NCBI GenBank assembly: GCA_964036045.1
Contig: OZ038388.1
Span: forward strand, 9,883,733 to 9,947,732
DNA: 64,000 nt
DNA from: Eutreptiella sp. 'Long Island Sound 2002'
Lineage: Eukaryota; Euglenozoa; Euglenophyceae; Eutreptiales; Eutreptiaceae
Reading direction: 5' to 3'
Below the pieces are notes generated by a model. It saw only the letters and a list, made by a program, of their open reading frames with translations. It did no database searches and was not told the origin of the DNA. The translations under genes were made by a program, and so were the position numbers. Below, piece by piece: positions 21,798 to 32,913 of the stretch (positions are counted from its first letter, which is position 1; the number at the start of each line of letters is the position of its first letter).

Positions 21798-22006
21798 GAC
21801 GTTCATTTGTGTCAGATTAATGTACTACAGCACGACGCATGAGGCAGGGTGTCGAAAAATGGAACCCTGTCGTATTTGAACAAGTAAGTTAGTACCAGTA
21901 TCAGGATTGCTTGATAGAGATGGATCTATTAATGAATAAAGTTCAACAATGGTGTACCCAAGAATCTTGAAAAGTATAAATGTTCCGGAACAAACTGTAG
22001 TTTCAA

Positions 22007-22022
22007 GCGCGAGGCCTCGCGC
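22007..22022. repeat. GCGCGAGGCCTCGCGC palindrome
   Basis: Perfect 16-bp palindrome. Confidence 0.9.
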
Positions 22023-22061
22023 ATGGAACGGCGCATGAGAAACATTAAAGTTTCGGTGATC

Positions 22062-22083
22062 ATTGCGCGAGGCCTCGCGCAAT
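22062..22083. repeat. GCGCGAGGCCTCGCGC palindrome, 22-bp perfect
   Basis: Core at 22065-22080. The symmetry extends three bases on each side (ATT...AAT). Confidence 0.9.
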
Positions 22084-22392
22084 GGAGGTCACAAGCCGTC
22101 ATAGAAACAAAAAATGGAACAGATCCACCAACTACACAGCATGTGCATTCCCTTGATGCGGCGCTGCTGCATGGGCGCCCATACAGGTCCCGCCGGCATC
22201 TCCAGTTTTCATACTGTGGTCACCGCTGGCTTCACTGCCCAACAGCGATGGTAGCGCGCCGCAACTGGGTACCGCAATCAGGATTAACTAGTCAAATGTG
22301 GGACCACCAGACAGTTACAGTTAACCGAAAATGGTGCATGCGACAAGCGAATCATAGAATAATTGGTCGCGCGAAAACTGTGTGACAGGTTG

Positions 22393-23640
22393 ATGTTTCA
22401 AAGCAAGAAAGTTTTTCAAACAACAAATCACGGAGATACAGATACGCAATTATTTTTCACAGCAACAGTGCCCCTGCGAAGAGAGGTGGACCTTGAGAAG
22501 ACAGTGGCATCTGGAGTTCTCCGCCATGTCTGCTCAGAGGAACCGCCGTATTACACGGCGGAAGAATTGTGGGAAGGGCTAAAACAGGGGGCCGAGGGCG
22601 CGCGATTGTTGTTTGTGTTTTTTCTGCGTCTGCGCAAAAATGAACGGACGCGTTGCAGCGTTGAAAAAGCGATTGCAGCAGAAGGCAAGAGATGGGTTGG
22701 TGTTTTGATAGAGGAGGCCTGGCACCTTTATTTGCTGATGCGCCACCGCGCAGTTCCATACCAGGGAAAAGCAAAGTCAGTTGTTGCGATAGAGGGAAGT
22801 AGGGCGCAGCGTCGCATTTTAGCAAGGTCAGGTCTGGCGCGATATAGCGCACCTTCGGTGAAGGAAAAGGCCGCAGTCAGGCTGCAGACTACATGGAACA
22901 AAATACACCAGCAGTGGGTTGTGTTATGGATGGACAACTGGTACAACAAACAGTTTACCACAAATCCTGACAAGAACGACAAAAGCCTTAACGCAACAGC
23001 GTTGGCTGTTTTGCTACTGAGGGATGCACCGCGCTACTGGCATGGTCATCCTAGCCTCGAAGAGCTTAAACGGCGTGTACCTGTTGTTGCACGCATACTG
23101 GGGAACACCGAGGGAACGTTTGCACGTATCCTGCGTGATCTAGGATTTGCAAGCACGCGGCCTGTTGTTCGAAACATTAGGCCGCCGCTTGACATTATTC
23201 GCCCTGTACCTGCAAAGAGACCACATTGGCGACCCCTTTGTCTGAGCAAAGAAAAGGTGAGCGGCAACGTCTCGCTGCTTAACCTATTGCAATTCACTAG
23301 GGACTTGGCGCAGCACACTCGACCAATGGTCCCTGTTTTATGTGATGAGAACATCCATTACCGCATTTGTAAGATGATGTATGGTGAAAAAACAACGGGT
23401 TGGAATGTCTGGCCTTTCTTGCGGTCACACCCTATATTGTATGGTTTCTGGCACGCGTACAAATTTTGCGTTACACAAACATTCCGCTCATTTTGGCCGA
23501 TCGTGACTTTCTTCCGTAAAGGTGTGCTGCGCAGCGGTGACACAGTCCACTGTTTCCCCAAGCTGATCACAATGGACATAACTGTTGGCGCACTGCTGTT
23601 GGGTATGGGCCCCCACATACGGCGCCTCAACAGAAAATGA
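22393..23640 (+). CDS. Unrecognised protein, possibly transposase-related
   Basis: The ORF is 416 codons from ATG 22393 (MFQSKKVFQTTNHGDT). The same frame is open back to a TTG at 22363. I recognise no family. Acidic positions in compact motifs (VLWMDNWYNKQF, then VLCDENIHYRI, with HPILYGFWHAYKFC after) recall the spacing seen in some DDE transposases, but this is only a resemblance. There is no signal peptide. One moderately hydrophobic stretch (FWPIVTFF) is present. The TGA stop at 23638-23640 lies exactly at the junction with truncated element B, so the native C-terminus may be missing. Confidence 0.5.
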   Translation: MFQSKKVFQTTNHGDTDTQLFFTATVPLRREVDLEKTVASGVLRHVCSEEPPYYTAEELWEGLKQGAEGARLLFVFFLRLRKNERTRCSVEKAIAAEGKRWVGVLIEEAWHLYLLMRHRAVPYQGKAKSVVAIEGSRAQRRILARSGLARYSAPSVKEKAAVRLQTTWNKIHQQWVVLWMDNWYNKQFTTNPDKNDKSLNATALAVLLLRDAPRYWHGHPSLEELKRRVPVVARILGNTEGTFARILRDLGFASTRPVVRNIRPPLDIIRPVPAKRPHWRPLCLSKEKVSGNVSLLNLLQFTRDLAQHTRPMVPVLCDENIHYRICKMMYGEKTTGWNVWPFLRSHPILYGFWHAYKFCVTQTFRSFWPIVTFFRKGVLRSGDTVHCFPKLITMDITVGALLLGMGPHIRRLNRK

Positions 23641-24927
23641 TGACCTTCCACTTAAAGACACGACCCTTAGGGGTTATAAAAGCGAGCAGCTCCTCGGCTG
23701 CGGCGGTTAGGTCCACCTGCCAGACACCAGAGCGTTTGTCATTTTGGTCTTGTACCTGCATTTGGAAATACGCTCCAGGGTATTTTCCATGTTAGGAATA
23801 CTCCCTGAGTGGTTGTGGGTTTTCTTGTTGACCTCACCATAGTCAACAACCGGTCGCAGGGCAGTCCACCCTGGTTTAGCAACCAAGAAACAGGGACTGC
23901 AGTGATGGGGGTAGTCCCCCTGCTTATATTCTTCAACGAGGCCAGCATCAATACATTCCTGGATCTGGCGCTCGATTTCTTCAACTTGTTCCTGTGGAGC
24001 GGGATAGGGATGGCGCCTCACTCGCGTCTTTTCAAATTCAGGTTTCAGTTTCAGGTCCATCCGGACCAGTTTTTTACAAGAGAGGGGGGGCGGCATGGCG
24101 CCGAACACCTCCTCATAGGTTATCAGCAATTTCTTCAGTCGGGGGTCAAGGTTAAGACTCTCGAGTTTTTGCAGGAAATCCTCCTCAGCATGAAGGTTGC
24201 TCTTTCCATGTTCTTTCTTTTTCTGCCGATCAGCAGTTTCGGCCGGCACAGAACCATCGCCCCACTTAGGGGGACATTGCTGCCCATAGTGCAGAGAATA
24301 CACTAGCGGTATCTCAGGATCAGGTAGCGTATAGGAATCATCGTCCTCCTCAGACCAGATGGAGGATTCCCAGGTCTGTCTGAGGTATTGCAGCCGCTCT
24401 TTGCGCTCAATACTTTCGGCCCTCAGGTACAACAGCCGCCGGAGTTCCTGAGTGTCATGCTCAGACAGTGGCATCTTATTAGAAGCAGGCCGCACCAGAG
24501 CATCAAGACTCCGGGCCACGGGTTCACCTGTGTGCATAGGCTGCATGTGTAGCACTGTCTTCCCAACATGGGGAGCGGGTTCTGAGGTCCACTCTAGATC
24601 TACCTCCTCCAGCAACAGCTGGGCTAGGAAGGCACTGTGTTTTAGGTCAACACAGCTGGGATCAACAGGAGGGATAGTGCTGGCGATCTCGGAAAGTTGG
24701 TCGTCAGCATCCTCCTTAACAGCTGCAGGTTCCAAATAGCCATCAGGAGATTCACACCATGTAAGTGTGGCAGATAGGTGCTCAGGAGATCGGTTATTGA
24801 GATCAGAAAGGGTCAGGCCACGCTTTTTGGCCATGACCTTTTTCAGTAGCACCTGGTCTAGGTCACACAGGGGTACAGGATTGAGAGATCCATCAACGAT
24901 GGATAAGAAACTGGCCCACTCAGGGGC
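23641..24927 (-). CDS. Element B linker and N-terminal reverse transcriptase (truncated)
   Basis: In frame after TAG at 24930-24928. It starts with IVDGSLNPVPLCDLDQVLLKKV, as in elements A and C, then a charged linker. RT N-terminal motifs follow: LLITYEEVFGAMPPP, KKLVRMDLKLKPEF, PHHCSPCFLVAKPG and RPVVDYGEVNKK. A one-base excess near 23735 shifts the end. Read in the other frame it continues DKRSGVWQVDLT to FKWKV and then breaks off at about 23640. The palm YxDD motif is missing, so it cannot be active. Confidence 0.75.
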
Positions 24928-25153
24928 CTACATAGCTGTGTCTGAGTCCTCAGGCACATAGATGGGACCGTCGGGGAGTTGCACTCTTCCCACGGTCATT
25001 CGATCTAGCATACGGTGCCAGTAAGCGTGTTCACCAGAGCAGCCCCAGTTAGGAGTGCACATGACAACCCTTCCTCCCTCATAAGCGATTTTGGTTAGAA
25101 CTCTCGCTCGCAGGGAGAAGGGAGGGTTAGCATACGCTAGGCCCATTGCTTTT
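24928..25153 (-). CDS. Element B NPPF (methyltransferase-like) module, C-terminal half
   Basis: MGLAYANPPFSLRARVLTK, then RVVMCTPNWG and VGRVQLPDGPIYVP. It aligns by eye with the same region of elements A and C between protease and RT. It is joined to the upstream half (VELFASRQQHIMQLYCSKHL) by a one-base frame shift near 25155 and ends at TAG 24930. Confidence 0.65.
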
Positions 25154-26436
25154 CTAGAAGAAACGGAAAGCGTTGTTTAAATGTTTCGAGCAGTACAACT
25201 GCATGATGTGCTGTTGTCGGCTCGCAAACAATTCGACCTGGATCTCAACCAGGTTTACGTGAAGGGCCGCCAGTCCAATTTCAAGAACGTGACGGGCCAA
25301 TTGGTAGTTTTCAGTACCATAGTTAGTCTTGGATGCGTAGCGCAGCCCAGACTCTTTTCGTCCTGACAGCTCCGAAGGTACGGAGAGGAGCCCGCTGCCA
25401 AAGTCGCAGTGCAAAGAATAAGGGCGCTGGAGAGACAGCATTTTTACCTGGGGGTTTCCTCGTACGAAGTCGGTACCAATGACGATGTCAAAGGCGTCGG
25501 TGTCCAGCACTCTGCAGTGTTGGGTCACAGGTTCGTAGCCCAAGCATATAGTCACATCGACTCCCCCCAAGGAATGGATGGTACGCCCATCCCCTACTGT
25601 TATGGCCACGGTCTTAGTTTTCTTGAAAGTCCTTAGCAGGCGCCAGGCCACTATGGAAAGTGTTGCACCGGTGTCAAGCACCGCTCGAAAAACTTGATCC
25701 CCAATTTTCACGAGGATCCAGAAAACCAAGTCCTCCTCTTTGGAGCCGCCCCCCTACTGCTCATCAGGGAACCTGACATCCACCCCTGCAGCCATGAGGG
25801 ACTTGGCCATCCAGGCCAGTCGCCTCTTCTTGGAGTTATTCCCCTCCGGGGAAGCGTTATCCCCCTGTGGGCGCTTCTTGGGGTCATCTGCGGCAGGAGG
25901 GGGAGTAGCAGCGGGCGCTGATGAGCGTCTCTGGGGGTTCGGGGGTCCACCTTTGCCACCCCCCTTGCCACCTCCTTTACCACCTTTATCCCCATTCGGG
26001 GGATTTCTGGTGGGTGTTTGGGTCTTCTGGCGTTCAGCCTCCTGTCGCTTGAGTTTATCACTCTCGCGCTCTTTATATGACATTCGTCTTCGTAGTGACG
26101 AGGTTTGCCACAATAGCCACAGGTGATGGTACACCTGAAATGATCCTGATGGGTCACAGTTTTCCCATCCTTGGTATGCTGGTGCCGTTTCATTTGCAGC
26201 ATACAGCTATCGCGGTGATCGCAGTCAGGGGCATGACACGGCCCCCCCTTGTCATTGACAGGTTTGCAGTAGAACAGAGGGGGTGTACCTGCATCAGGTT
26301 TAACCTCATTCATGGCACGTAGGTTACCCCTCCCTTTACCACCTCCCTGGTTGGTGTTAGTGGGATTTTTAGGCCCTTTCCCTTCGCCACGCTCGGGGGT
26401 AGGGGTACCACCTCGACCCAAATGCTTCTTGAGGAA
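25154..26436 (-). CDS. Element B nucleocapsid and protease
   Basis: The NC part has the zinc knuckle CGYCGKPRHYEDEC (CX2CX4HX4C). A single-base shift near 26085 follows, then a GGKGGGKGGGKGG tract and RFPDEQ. TAG at 25756-25754 follows and the frame opens directly into GGGSKEEDLVFWILVKIG and the protease motif AVLDTGATLSIVAW. The start of the NPPF module (VELFASRQQH...YCSKHL) is at the end. A TAA at 26439 separates this segment from gag in the same frame. Confidence 0.7.
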
Positions 26437-27756
26437 TTATTCCATGTGGCAGTTATTCTCCCTCTCAAGAGCTAGCTCAATCAGCAGGTCCACCAGTTCG
26501 TCGTACGAGTGGGTCCGGCTTTTCCTCTCAGAGGTAGCGCGGCAGTTATCCCAGGTACGTTGGGGGATCTTACCCATGAGCCACAGGTGGGGCTCAGTGG
26601 CTCCGTAGGAGCCCACGTTCATCCGTGAAAACAGATACTCCAGGTCGCACACGTATTCAGAGACTCGCGCAGCGGAAGGAAACTCAGGGAGCATAGGTAG
26701 CTCCTCTATCTGTGTGCGCACACTGAGGTCAGTCTCATAGACTGGGAATTTTTTCTTCAATCTCTAGAGTACCTCTACCCAGGTTGAACAGGTTTTCACA
26801 ATCTATTTCACCTGTTTTTGCAAAAATTTCTTTTTGCAGGAGCGTTTCAGCAAGGAGCATTTGGTGGCCCCATCCACATGGGATTGGCCAGTGAGCAAAA
26901 GAAACCCAGCAAATTCTTCTGCCCATTCAGGCAGATTTTTAGGGTCAAACTCCGGCAGTTCTAGCTGGATGTTCGCCCGGACAATAGGTCTGCCCATCTT
27001 CCCACCCCCCGGGGTTAGGCCAGAAGGAGAAGGAGATACGCCGGCAAGAGGTGCCAGGGCTGACAGCCCTCTTTTCTCAGTCTCCGTCACCGGCACGTCT
27101 TGTAGTTCAGCAATAGGGACTGTCCTGGCGCGAGGATGAAAAGAGCTGGGGCAAGTGACCTTGGGGAGCAACCCGGACACCCTTGATCTTTTGAGATCAT
27201 CAGCCAACGTGCTCAATCCGGGTGAAGGTGAGAGTAGCGCTGGCTTTGGTAAGGGTTCAGTGATACCCAGTTTAGCCTTGAAAGCCTCTGACAGAGCTGT
27301 CACATCCGGGTCTTCCGATCCGGATAGAAGTTTGGCCAAAAGTTCGGCCGTACGATCCGGAGGCCCATGGTTGGGCTCTGGGCAAAGAGGATCCATTATC
27401 GGCAGGTCTGGATGCCTTGCTGTCGGGTGTTCGTGTACTCTCGGTCGTCTCGGTAGTGATACTGTGTCCGCCATGCCTTTAGATGGCCAAGAATAGAGGA
27501 AGGAGCCCATCTCAGTTTTAGGCGGTGACCCGAGAGCATCAAGAGGTATTTCTCCATCTTCTCCTACGGTGGACTTGTGGTACTCTTCGTGGAGCATGAA
27601 CTCGTCCATCCTCCTTCGTAGGTCCTCTTGTTCTTCAGGACCAACTCCAAGTACGGTAGAAGACGAGGCCGGACAAGCCGACCGGGCGATGGAAGCTTCG
27701 ACACGCCTGCAGAGCCTTTGCAGGCTGTCTTCACCATGGGCCGCTAAGGTTTCCAT
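26437..27756 (-). CDS. Element B gag
   Basis: Probable start is ATG 27756 (METLAAHGEDSLQRL). A disordered region precedes a capsid-like domain (IQLELPEFDPKNLPEWAEEF...) that matches element A gag by eye. TAG at 26805 aligns with a Gln codon in A (QVK-stop-IV against QVRQIV), and TAG at 26766 with a variable position. After them the homology continues in the same frame (FPVYETDLSVRTQIEELPMLP). Confidence 0.7.
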
Positions 27757-27910
27757 GGTTAATGGGATTGTTCTGGGCGGATTTAGTTCCGCCCTTCTGT
27801 GCTCTGGATCTTCCTGAGACCCAGATGCTGCTCTAAGTGGCGGTTCACTCTTTGGGTGGGCTACACTGCTATGTTGCACTTGTACACTTCTGATCGGCCA
27901 GGTTCGGGAG

Positions 27911-28697
27911 AGTAAGAAAAAGTGCGTTTCCAATGCTTTGAGGCATACTCTAGTTGTATTAGAGATGCACTGAGCAGACAGGCATTTCTATCTTAGTATT
28001 GGCCCAACCAAAAGTGGTGGTAACACATTTTGACCTATGGAACCAAACACCAAATCAGGTTATGGAGTGGACCCCTTAATCCCCTATTAATGTGAGGCAA
28101 TTCATCTTTACCTGAGTCGACTGAGAACTCACATATCCAGCGCAGAGCCTATGAATTTATCTATGTTTTCTCATGAATTCTTAGCTGTCCTAGTGGTATG
28201 CACCCTAGGGGGCTGGTCACCTCTTTTTGAGAGGTCCTGGGTTCAATTCCCGGTCAGCCTAGCTAAGTAGGAAGATCCCATGTGACATGGCAGTGACCTC
28301 ATCGCCACATGCCCTGCCACGTCAGCACATATGGGACCCAAAACAAAGAGTGCACATCTCCTGAGATGGCACTATGGAGATTGAGTGACCATGGGGCAGT
28401 TTTCCAACTCTTTTTCCAAAACATTTCAGCTATCTTTGTGAATATGCAATCAGATGTGCCTTGAGTTGCAGTTTCTGTGAATACTCTTTCATCTTTCACT
28501 GTTTACACTGCAGCCCTTCATGCTTTGATCCTGATTCTCTTCTACTTGCTTATCTCTGGCTTGGGCTATCCTGGATTGATTGTATTTCAGCAACTAAAAC
28601 ATTTTCCTCTTCAAAAACAAGCAACAGGAAACCCTACACCAGCGGCAAGCAGCAGGAGAGGCACAAACACAGTGTTGAAATCACTATAAAACTTTCT
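27911..28697 (+). repeat. Element A 5' LTR
   Basis: Left copy of a direct repeat of about 787 bp, beginning AGTAAGAAAAAG and ending CACTATAAAACTTTCT. The ends are not the usual TG...CA. An imperfect tRNA-like segment lies near the middle. Confidence 0.8.
28184..28258 (+). other. tRNA-like relic with B-box in the 5' LTR of A
   Basis: GAGAGGTCCTGGGTTCAATTCCCGG has a T-arm (CTGGG-TTCAATT-CCCGG) and a near-consensus Pol III B box (GGTTCAATTCC). It is preceded by an A-box-like TAGTGGTATGC and bounded by partly pairing GCTG/CAGC. The D and anticodon arms do not fold normally, so it is not an intact tRNA. The other LTR carries the same segment at about 40486-40560. Confidence 0.45.
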
Positions 28698-28708
28698 GGT
28701 AGCAGAGG
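28697..28708 (+). promoter_or_regulatory. Element A primer binding site (initiator tRNA-Met type)
   Basis: TGGTAGCAGAGG, a 12-base complement of the known 3' end of initiator tRNA-Met (CCTCTGCTACCA). The first T is also the last base of the LTR. Confidence 0.8.
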
Positions 28709-28796
28709 CAGACCGTCTCTGCGTACCGGCAGCAACCCCGTGCCGTACAATCAGTGCGCCGAGATCAGTCATATAGAAGCAGAAGGGCGAACGAAG

Positions 28797-31109
28797 ATGG
28801 ACACAAAGAAAGAGGACACCGACTTGAAGACAGCGCCTGAGGCACCAGCAAGGCCAGCACCTGGTGAACCTAGACCTGGACCTAGCGCTGTACCTTCGGA
28901 GCCCTTACATGGGCCAGTGGACGTGGCGGAGGATTCGTTGGAAGGACTCCAGTCGGCCTTCCGGGCCCTCTCAGTCGAGGAGGTGGACCCCCAACCTGTG
29001 AAGAGGAAGAGAGAGAGAGAGAAGGATGCTGGAGACGAAGCAGACGAAGGCGTAGACCAAGGGCAAGACCCGTCGAATGATCCTACCTTCGAGGGCGCAC
29101 CAAGCGCTTCTGGCCTCCACGCATCACCCTCTCCTATAACCACCACACTCCCAATTCCAGACCCAGCCGCTGCAACATCCACACCCATAACCAACCCGCC
29201 TATGGCTGAGGAGACAGGCTTTACTGGTATGCCTACCTACCCTGCCTATGGTTTGGGCCCACCTACCACTGCGTTTCCTGGGGCAACTACTGCCAGTGAG
29301 CCGGTGGCCTCCAGTTCTGCGCCGCGATGGTATGCGGCTGACGATCAGCATCCTCTACCCGCTACGGGAATCTATGAGGATGTTCCTGGGTATGCAACCT
29401 TGATTGGGTTGAGGAGAGGACCTGAGTCTCTTGGAGGCAGGAGTAGAGGATCGGGGAGATCCTCCAACAGGTCTCTGACGCGGTCGGAGATCAACGAGGT
29501 GCTCCGAGGAGCCACCTCTAAAATCGTTGGCGACCTAACTCGAGAGATTCGAGAGAAACTGGAGCCCCTGATGATACCGCCCCAAGCGTCACCTACCACG
29601 GTGGGAGTGTCAACCCATCGAGTACAGGCCAACCACCTGGTGGCAGGGCTGACAAACACCCTGGGGAGCCTGAGGAGCCGACCGATGCCGACCCCTGCAG
29701 CGATACTGAGAAGTCCTTTCGTACCGAGAACGGCCCAGCCGCCCTACAGCAAGGTGACGAACTCTACGAGAGCCGACCTGGACCGGCTGGGGCTGACAGC
29801 CTTGAGGGCAATGGTGGACGTGGAGCCTTATGGCTCTAGTGATCTAGGCGGAGACCCCTCCGATGATGAGCCGCCGTCTATCACCTCTGCTTCGCCCTCG
29901 GAGGACAATGACCCGGAGTACCCCGAGAACCCAAGTCGGAAGAAGAAGAAGAAGAAGAGGAAGACCCGACGCCCTGAGGGACGCAGGTCTCAGGAGGCGA
30001 AGGCTATTGCCAGCTCCAAGATTGTGGTGAACCTGCCAGAGTTCAGAGGCAAGGACCTCAGCGAGTTCGCTGAGAATTTTGGCCGGTTTCTCCGATTGAC
30101 TGACCAAACCCACGCTAGTGGACGGGTCAAGTACGATCTGCTCCTGCAGTGCTGCAAGACCAAGTACCTGGAGAAGCAGGTGAGGCAGATCGTGACTAAC
30201 TCCGCCACCTTTGCCGATGTGTTGGTTGCCTTGGAGAGGCAGTACCCGACCTACGAAACCGACCTCTCCATCAGGGCCGAGATCCAGAACCTGCCCGTGC
30301 TGCCCAACAACCCCGAACCTGGCAGGGTTTCTGAGCTGTTGGCTGACCTGGATCACTGGGCTGGACGATTGACGCCCGGTTCCTACAGCAGCGACGACCT
30401 GCTGTTCTGGTTGGTGGCTAAGCTCCCTCGAGAGCTGTGGGACGAGTGCCGTTCGACGGTAGAGCGCAAGGCTAGATCCCTCCGCTACGAGGATCTATGC
30501 GTGCTACTCCTGGAGCTGGCGCTGGAGAAAGAAAGCGACCAGCACCTGAACAACTACCGTCTAGGAGGTGGAGGCTCTGGAGGCCATGGCAAAGGGTACC
30601 AAGGGTCCAGACCTGGGCAGGGGACTACCCCCAAACATGCCCATGCCCGTATCATGGAAAACGTGAAGGAGCTCTTCTGGTGTGATGCCAGAGACAAGCA
30701 GGGCCACTTGCAGCACGCCCCTGACTGCGAGCAGCGAGACTGCTTCGTAGTCCAAGGGGAGCAGCAAGAGAAGAACACCGGCGCCAAAGCGAAGCTGCCG
30801 GATCATTACAGGTGCACCATCACTTGTTGCTTCTGTGGGAAGAGGAAGCACTACGAGGATGAGTGCTACCTCAAGCAACGCCTATCGGCGAAGCTTAAGG
30901 GTGAGGATCCTGGCGAAGGCTCAGGCAAAGGTGGAGGCAAAGGCAAAGGCAAAGACTCCGGCAAGGGCAAGTCGAAAGGACGTGGATAAGGGCAAGACAA
31001 GAGTCAAGGTGGACGAGGAGGAGGCGCTAACCGTCAGCCAGACAAGGACAACAAGCGGACGGGGGCTTTACGAGATGGGGAAAGGCAGTGTGCGGGCTGC
31101 CATCGCCTC
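28797..31109 (+). CDS. Element A gag and nucleocapsid
   Basis: Start at ATG 28797 (MDTKKEDTDLKTAPEAP), after the primer site. A long disordered Pro/Ser region is followed by a lysine-rich patch and a capsid-like domain (IVVNLPEFRGKDLSEFAENF...YPTYETDLSIRAEIQ). The zinc knuckle is CCFCGKRKHYEDEC, with a GKGGGKGKGKDSGKGK tail. A TAA at 30987-30989 interrupts the tail, but the same frame continues with Gly/Arg-rich sequence (GQDKSQGGRGGG) to TGA 31109. After that the inserted DNA begins. Confidence 0.8.
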
Positions 31110-31290
31110 TGAAGGGTATCTGTCAGACGACGGATTCAGATTGCACAATATGCACATGCATGATCAGCTATTGATAACAAAGAACGATGAGCATGTTGAG
31201 GAAATTTCAATGAAGCAATGATACATGATATGTTGCGGAGGGTGTGGAAAAGTAAGGTTAAATGATTCCTTCGTCTTTCGTGCTTGGTCT

Positions 31291-31333
31291 GGCTTTTCCT
31301 TTGGTGGTGCGAAGCACCATCAAAAGAAAAGCC
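31291..31333. repeat. Hairpin with 20-base arms
   Basis: GGCTTTTCCTTTGGTGGTGC, loop GAA, then an arm complementary at about 18 of 20 positions. Confidence 0.75.
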
Positions 31334-32348
31334 TTATTACGTTTTGAGCCATTTTCCGGTCACCTTTCTATGTCGGAAATGGAACCGGGCGGTGACAAAC
31401 AAACGCAAAAACACTCCTTTGCCTTATGTTTAAGCTAGCAGCGCAAGGACAGGGGAGGTGCATTGGGCAAGATTAGCGACACAAAGTGCAAATAGCATAC
31501 AATTGACATATTCATAACTCGGGCCTATGGTATCGGATTTTGACGAAATTAAGGGCAATTTTGGTCAATTTGGGGGTGTTTTTTTCATTTTTGAGCTTAG
31601 GAAGGCGGCTGAGTGCGCTGAAAACCGTCAAATTGAAAAGCGGTGCTAAAACAAAATGACGGCGGTTTCTCAATTAAACAGCAAGACGAGGCTTTTAGAA
31701 TCATTTATAAATTTGGTTTTAGATCGAAATTTCGTGCATTGTAGCCCGATTTCACCTTGGACAGTCAAAATGAAAGAGCGCAAATGCCGGCGACTGCAAA
31801 ATGCACGCGTGCACAGCAAATAAATAATATGTCAAATAGATTTCTTGAGATTTCGGGCCTGTGGCTTATATATAGTGTTGTTCGGCACCTCAACTTTGCT
31901 AGTGCACCTTTAAATCGCATCCCTAGCTTATATGGAATTAGTGGATGCTGGTAAAGAAGTGAAAACCTTGTAAACGTCCTAACTTTGCAAAACAGCCATG
32001 ATTGATCGAAATGAATATGACGGCGCAAATCAGCTCTTTGAGGCGGTCATTTAGAGGTGCTGCATCGTACACTTTTGAAATATATTTCATTTCGGCGCGC
32101 GGATCGTATATAATGGCATAAGGACTGCTTTTAGAGGGGGGCGGGGCCCCATTCCCCGGCCCCCCAATTAAAAGCCCCCCATGGGGGGGGAGGTGAACAA
32201 GCGGGGGAAAGTTGCACGAGGTGGGGTCGCACGGCAACGGTTCGGATGATAACGGGGAGGACAAAGAACACAAAGGCAAAAAGAATATCCAGAGGCAGAG
32301 AAGGAGAAAAGCATGAAAACACGAGATCAACAGCGCAAGCGCCGGCCG

Positions 32349-32394
32349 CTAGCCTCTGTTTTTGTGGGCCAAGCCCCACAAAAACTGAGCCTAG
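32349..32394. repeat. Hairpin with arms around GTTTTTGTGGG
   Basis: CTAGCCTCTGTTTTTGTGGG pairs with the right arm ending GAGCCTAG. Two or three mismatches. Confidence 0.75.
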
Positions 32395-32913
32395 CGGATT
32401 CTGCCTCATGCCTCTTGCCCACTATGGCTGCCCCATTGGCGAAAAAGCCTCTTAAGATGGGCAGGTAGTATACATGCCAAATACCGCAAAAAATAGGGCA
32501 AAAAACTGCCAAAAAATGTCCAAAATTGGCCGTTGATCATCAAAAGGGCACCAAATGTGGCCAATGGGATTGATTTCCTGACGTTTCAGCCCAAGACGGT
32601 CATTGGAAGGGGCTGCAATGGAAGGTAACCTCGCAAGTATGAGCCAATACAAAATTCAGACCCAAATTTCCGGAGGCTGCCTGAAAAACGGCTTCAAACG
32701 CCGCTAACTCAACAAAACGACTATCGTCGGCCAAAAATATGAAGAGTCGCGTTCTTAGAATTCCATTACGATCATTTTAAGGGGCTGCATTGCAGGGTTT
32801 TGAGAAGGGCTGTCTTCCAGGGGGGGGGGGGGTCGCGTAACGTAGCAGTTGGTCACTGCTTCTGGCGCGGGGTCAGGGGCCCCCAACACCCCGACCCCCA
32901 CAGAAGCGAGCCC

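Larger units (their letters stand above)
21725..22392. other. Palindrome-rich host backbone right of element D
   Basis: Continuation of the sequence interrupted at 8507. Three palindromes of the GCGCGAGG family lie here. There may be 5' exons of the following gene, but no start or splice pair is clear enough to call. Confidence 0.45.

Noticed and set aside
22023-22385. 120-codon ORF starting at the 22007 palindrome
   Set aside because: Composition is not protein-like, the palindromes are translated as ARGLA by chance, and it overlaps the start of the better supported ORF in another frame.
28184-28258. Functional tRNA gene
   Set aside because: The T-arm is good, but the D and anticodon arms cannot form a normal cloverleaf, and the segment is part of an LTR present twice.
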